From Methanosphaera sp. rholeuAM130 (GTDB lineage: Archaea; Methanobacteriota; Methanobacteria; Methanobacteriales; Methanobacteriaceae), in the NCBI GenBank assembly GCA_003266065.1, contig MUZY01000225.1, positions 1 to 9,812 on the forward strand: a stretch of 9,812 nt of DNA, given 5' to 3'. Shown in pieces: positions 7,401 through 9,812 of this stretch (the first letter of the stretch is position 1; each line of letters starts with the position of its first letter). The translations under genes and the position numbers were made by a program. A model generated the notes under the pieces. The model searched no databases. It was not told where the DNA came from and saw only the letters and a list, made by a program, of their open reading frames with translations.

Positions 7401-9812
7401 TGTCCAGGTAACCATTCGAGGGTTCCGTGGGTTCCCATGTGAACTATGGCATCTACATCCCATATTTCATTGAGATACTTATAGTATGCCAGATATGCTG
7501 GTGGAGGTGACAACGTATCGCTGTGGTAATCTGATACTTCATCCCATCCTCTAGCCGGCTGTACGCTTATAAATATGTTACCTATGTGCATACCCGGTAC
7601 GATTATTGATGAATCATATACCATCGCAGAGTTTTCAATTCCTTCTCCCCAATTGGCAATCATTCCTTCCTGAAGATTTTCAGGCAGATCGTTAAACCAT
7701 TTCATATACTGCTCTTCGCTGATGATTTGATTGTATGCTTCAAGGTCATCTCGGTATTTTTCAACGTATTGCTCGAGAAGTCCGCTGGCGTGTGTACCTT
7801 TGTTACTTAACTCTAATATTAACGTGGTTAATTCATCGGTTGATGGAATGTCATCGATACTTTCATATCCGATGTCATATCCACGCTCTTTCATTTGAAT
7901 TAACATTTGACGGACGCTTTCAAATACATCCAAGTATGAAGCTCCAACATCTGCTTTTCCCGGAGGGTAACTGTATAGGATAATTGCAATTTTCTTTTCG
8001 CTGTTTTCCATATCCTTTAGTTTGGCCCATCCGTTGGTGATGTTCACGTGTTTTTCCAGTCCACTTTGGATAACTATTTCGTTACCCTCTTCATCAAGAT
8101 ATGAGACCGGTATCGCTCCGAAAACACCTTCAAATTGTGGAATTGTAACGCCTATTGTCCATTCGGCTTGTGGTCCATATTTGCTTTGATAACTTGTGAT
8201 GTCTATGGCATCCAAAGCCTTAAGAATAGAAACATTCGTATTCTTAAATGTGGTTACAGCTTTGTTCGTACCCATATTTGCATAGTCCATAGAGAATGAA
8301 TATAGTGAACTCACAGCACTTACACCGTGTTTCAATGCAATATCTCCCACGGTCAGGTTTTGTATAAAGTCACTTATTGCGGGAGTCGTTGATTTCTGGT
8401 ATAAGTTTATTGCTGCACGTCCCTGTTTTTCATATTCCTTAATCATAGCATCTATTAGGTCTCCGCCAGGGTAATAACTTGCTATTACAACGAAACTCCC
8501 ATTAATCTTAACTTCCTTATCATACCATGTTTCAAATTCGTTAAATATTGTCTGGGGGTCGTTGTTTTTTGCATTCCATGCGGTCAAGTTGTCGGTCATC
8601 CAGTTAAGACTACCGGCACCGTCATTGTTATAACCCGGATTGGATAGAATCCATGAATTGATTTCCTGTTGGCTTGGGGTCATTGTAAAACTTTTATGAC
8701 CGGGATAATATATCCCCCAATCAGTTCTCTCTAATATAGGACTCCCATTATTCCTGGTAGGATCAACATCCGAATCGCCAAGCAGATATTCAATATATTT
8801 GAAGAAATTGTTCATGTTCGTTTGAACGGTTTCATTATCGGTTATTCGTTCTGCCTGCCAATATGATCCTACGTATGTATTTTCAAGCGAATACGGATCT
8901 CCACCTAAAAATCCCCAGCTTCGCAGGTTTCCCTGGAATAACTGTTCTGAGTATATACCAAATGTATATGCTATCATGTTATTCTGTGAAGCCGGTGATT
9001 CACCGATTAGGCGTACGTCAATACCAAATCCGTTACCTTCCGAATACATGTCCACCAATATGAAATTGGTGTAGTCCAACATCCATTGATCCGAGTTATC
9101 ATATCCTTCAATGATATCATAACTTTCAAGGAAGTAGATTCTGTCACTAATGCTTTTTAGTGCTTCTACCTTTTCTTTCTGACCATCGGTTGATGTTGCA
9201 CCAGAATATGAGATTATTGCTATATCAGGGATGAATGTATAATTAATTCCTTCTTTGGATTTATTAATTATTGCTACAGATTCATTACCTAAAGCATATG
9301 TACCGTAACTGAATGTTACTGTATAATTGTTTTTTGTCAAATTATTTACTTTGTAATTACCAGATTTGTCACTTGTTGTTTGAGCTACCTTAACTCCATA
9401 TGAATCATAGATAACAACTTGTGCTCCTTGGAGAACTTCACCGTCTTCTTCTCCACCTGCATATTTGCCGGTGGTCTTGTTATAGACTTGAGTTACCGTA
9501 CCGGATATACTGTAAGTAGCATTTTTTGTATTTGGACTACTTTTAACTACCTTTTTAGTATTGTTGGCTATCTTTTCATTTTCAAGTTTACGGGCTCTTT
9601 CCTGTGCAATTATTGCCTGTTGCTTTTCATAGGAACTACTTTTTGATGTAGTTTTCTTTGTGTTTGTGTACTTCTTCTGATTGCTGCTCGATGTAGTTTT
9701 TTTAGTGTACTGTTTTTTGCTGCTTGTTGCAGTAACGTTTGATTTTACTTTATTGTTTGAAGAAGTCTCATCTTCACTGTTTATCTTCGTTGATTTTGCA
9801 ATGTTGTCCTTG
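4454..9812 (-). CDS. Giant surface-anchored CobN/ChlH-like chelatase-family protein, N-terminus cut by window
   Basis: The frame is open from the TGA at 4454 to the right edge, giving 1785 visible residues (numbered from the edge). No ATG occurs in the first 157, so the true start and any signal peptide lie outside. Order: Ser/Thr/Lys-rich segment (1-99) with a charged helix (about 61-85); beta-sandwich domain (100-173); CobN-like body (about 195-1560) with HMGTHGTLEWLPG (791-803), NPGEG, LPTGRSLYASD (1068-1078), WGTEVLRTEG and NWQD; ACCHHTCKN (1499-1507); Gly/Asn/Ser spacer (about 1582-1737); one membrane helix (1758-1776); basic tail. In the known family CobN is the large cobalt-chelatase subunit, cytoplasmic and working with AAA+ partners. 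Here the architecture implies an extracellular, membrane-tethered form. Substrate and activity are unknown. A His-His pair expected near 771-772 reads Pro-Ala. It could be a tetrapyrrole or metal capture protein, not an active chelatase. Confidence 0.88.
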   Translation of the reverse strand, partial: KDNIAKSTKINSEDETSSNNKVKSNVTATSSKKQYTKKTTSSSNQKKYTNTKKTTSKSSSYEKQQAIIAQERARKLENEKIANNTKKVVKSSPNTKNATYSISGTVTQVYNKTTGKYAGGEEDGEVLQGAQVVIYDSYGVKVAQTTSDKSGNYKVNNLTKNNYTVTFSYGTYALGNESVAIINKSKEGINYTFIPDIAIISYSGATSTDGQKEKVEALKSISDRIYFLESYDIIEGYDNSDQWMLDYTNFILVDMYSEGNGFGIDVRLIGESPASQNNMIAYTFGIYSEQLFQGNLRSWGFLGGDPYSLENTYVGSYWQAERITDNETVQTNMNNFFKYIEYLLGDSDVDPTRNNGSPILERTDWGIYYPGHKSFTMTPSQQEINSWILSNPGYNNDGAGSLNWMTDNLTAWNAKNNDPQTIFNEFETWYDKEVKINGSFVVIASYYPGGDLIDAMIKEYEKQGRAAINLYQKSTTPAISDFIQNLTVGDIALKHGVSAVSSLYSFSMDYANMGTNKAVTTFKNTNVSILKALDAIDITSYQSKYGPQAEWTIGVTIPQFEGVFGAIPVSYLDEEGNEIVIQSGLEKHVNITNGWAKLKDMENSEKKIAIILYSYPPGKADVGASYLDVFESVRQMLIQMKERGYDIGYESIDDIPSTDELTTLILELSNKGTHASGLLEQYVEKYRDDLEAYNQIISEEQYMKWFNDLPENLQEGMIANWGEGIENSAMVYDSSIIVPGMHIGNIFISVQPARGWDEVSDYHSDTLSPPPAYLAYYKYLNEIWDVDAIVHMGTHGTLEWLPGHTLGMQESDWSFQLTNVPIIYPYIVSNPGEGMTAKERSFAQVITHMTPVTVDSSLYGDYVKLEDAMTRYTEINKLNSTGTDVYQSEILNISSELGYRAMEEDETFDEYVNFLHSQIESMETDKITLGNHILGHIWNDTEMVEGVKTIASSRTYILQNLMELRYPHLIGQDYYTLIKDRSFEPYKEDLNNMLTNIISLLVDGNSIDDVALTYMQNNESALYQDITDIYNIIEGIKDNQEWDAIFTALEGGYVEPGLSADPSYSDVLPTGRSLYASDTTKMPSKNAWEMAKNAVDIMIRNYYENNAGSWPQLNAIVIWGTEVLRTEGVSLAEFLYFMGVEPTWDHNGKYNGLKVIPLENLTLKLSDGSVINRPRLDVFTTIVSSNPQWIKMLNDAVKLVYDLNESSTGKNIENYVIKHINEYIEAYNTTEGALDRVFGLRGAILEGTGVSDLAPSVTNWQDSENGISNELSSVYMSRISNAWNVNDNGKIVVTNNTDQFTYLLSHLTLLTQNLDSTWRVTDSDDYADWFGGLLNAANTLGAKVNTQLLDIRDKNNIISSTLVEEIQKEIRDTLLNPTYIDSQINSASGWNAMAAKLQNAMEIMFTTQGYAEDRYGNAVEVNRTGNNAGALGSGLITQIGKMLVSDKLNVNKDYKAYAFQSMAGWLLTTDMNGFWESNQGLREQLANKYIQSAVQYGIACCHHTCKNVVFNKWVVKTSTVPNEMKQQFSDMMAASTSFKGSLLDPNDLPYTNTLVDDDYSGEIDLTGTVTEIGIDASAVDTGVSGNPNANANGNSAGSGSVANLVGPGNADTDNTNGTNGTAVDGNGNEGSGSQSNGNGENSGNSNSGDSGANSGSGTSGTGESSNNYGDGVSVGTNGGAGDSKTNSTAEGSGSSVGDVSSAEAASNAQAANAESSAGSKSDDGESSAASAGSAMKSVFEVTKKKLSKSAPQDSEISAAYLAGVVLVGLLFFAGFKGRNPRERKR
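4484..4540 (-). other. C-terminal transmembrane anchor of the CobN-like protein
   Basis: This stretch encodes AAYLAGVVLVGLLFFAGFK, about 19 mostly hydrophobic residues, followed by GRNPRERKR and the stop. A single helix with a strongly basic tail is the usual stop-transfer anchor, with the basic end in the cytoplasm. It puts everything before it outside the cell, provided a signal peptide exists beyond the window edge. I see no archaeosortase-type PGF motif. Confidence 0.8.
4601..5068 (-). other. Gly/Asn/Ser-rich spacer of the CobN-like protein
   Basis: About 155 residues almost wholly Gly, Asn, Ser, Ala, Thr, Asp and Glu, with short repeated units such as NGNG, SGNSNSG and GSGTSGTG. It starts just after the folded body and ends before the membrane helix. 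It resembles the flexible, often glycosylated wall-spanning stalks of surface proteins and would carry the chelatase body beyond a pseudomurein wall. The DNA looks richer in G+C than the rest of the gene because of Gly, Ala and Thr codons. Confidence 0.8.
9293..9514 (-). other. Carboxypeptidase-regulatory/Cna-B-like beta-sandwich domain
   Basis: Residues 100-173 of the visible protein read YSISGTVTQVYN, then GAQVVIYDSYGVKVAQTTSD, KSGNYKVNNL and NYTVTFSYG. The order SISGTV, GAxVxIYD, TTSDxSGNYxVxNL, YTVTFSY is the classic prealbumin-like fold found in secreted and surface proteins. Two Tyr/Lys/Asn-rich loops may be insertions. The domain sits between the N-terminal linker and the CobN body and supports an extracellular location. 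Confidence 0.75.
9515..9811 (-). other. Ser/Thr/Lys-rich N-terminal linker of the CobN-like protein (partial)
   Basis: The first 99 visible residues are low in complexity (Ser, Thr, Lys, Asn) with repeated KKTTS and KKYTNT-like units. They include a charged, probably helical stretch YEKQQAIIAQERARKLENEK (61-80). No Met is present, so this is internal to the protein. The run looks like a disordered linker following a signal peptide or another domain beyond the edge. Confidence 0.65.

Noticed and set aside
9338..9340. TTG as the start codon of the CobN-like gene
   Set aside because: The frame stays open for 157 more codons to the window edge and those codons form the front of the beta-sandwich domain. 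This TTG lies inside that domain and has no ribosome binding site.
1..9812. CRISPR array, tRNA, rRNA or insertion sequence
   Set aside because: No spaced direct repeats, cloverleaf-like segments, rRNA sequence or transposase-like frames with terminal repeats were seen on either strand.

Overview
The window looks like a piece of chromosome from a gut-type methanogenic archaeon of the Methanobacteriaceae, most likely Methanobrevibacter or Methanosphaera. The reasons are AT-rich DNA, AGGTG(A) ribosome binding sites, TATA-like promoters, T-run terminators without strong GC hairpins, and a giant secreted CobN-like surface protein of the kind these methanogens carry. The genus is inferred and was not tested by a search.

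Layout. Left edge (1-91): AT-rich spacer with a T-run terminator for the first gene and a possible promoter for a gene beyond the edge. 92-952 (-): RmlD/RfbD-type dTDP-4-dehydrorhamnose reductase. 953-1014: a short divergent promoter region. 1015-1377 (+): a decayed TIGR04076-family gene, readable only by joining several frames. 1456-3000 (+): xseA and xseB, both subunits of exonuclease VII, directly abutting. 3182-4132 (+): rfbB, dTDP-glucose 4,6-dehydratase, with a TTG start. 4133-4453: a convergent AT-rich spacer holding terminators for both sides. 4454 to the right edge (-): the last 1785 residues of a very large CobN/magnesium-chelatase-H-like protein whose start lies beyond the window.

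How the genes work together. RfbB and RmlD catalyse the second and fourth steps of dTDP-L-rhamnose synthesis. This suggests rhamnose-containing surface glycans. The thymidylyltransferase (RfbA) and epimerase (RfbC) are not here. The two genes point away from each other and are separated by exonuclease VII, a bacterial-type DNA processing enzyme. The CobN-like protein appears to be displayed outside the cell. Its parts, in order, are a Ser/Thr/Lys-rich segment, a small beta-sandwich (carboxypeptidase-regulatory/Cna-B-like) domain, a long CobN body, a Gly/Asn/Ser-rich spacer of about 155 residues, one transmembrane helix and a basic tail. This surface-tethered chelatase homologue is the most interesting element. 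It keeps the HMGTHGTLEWLPG motif but seems to lack a neighbouring His-His pair usual in CobN/ChlH proteins.
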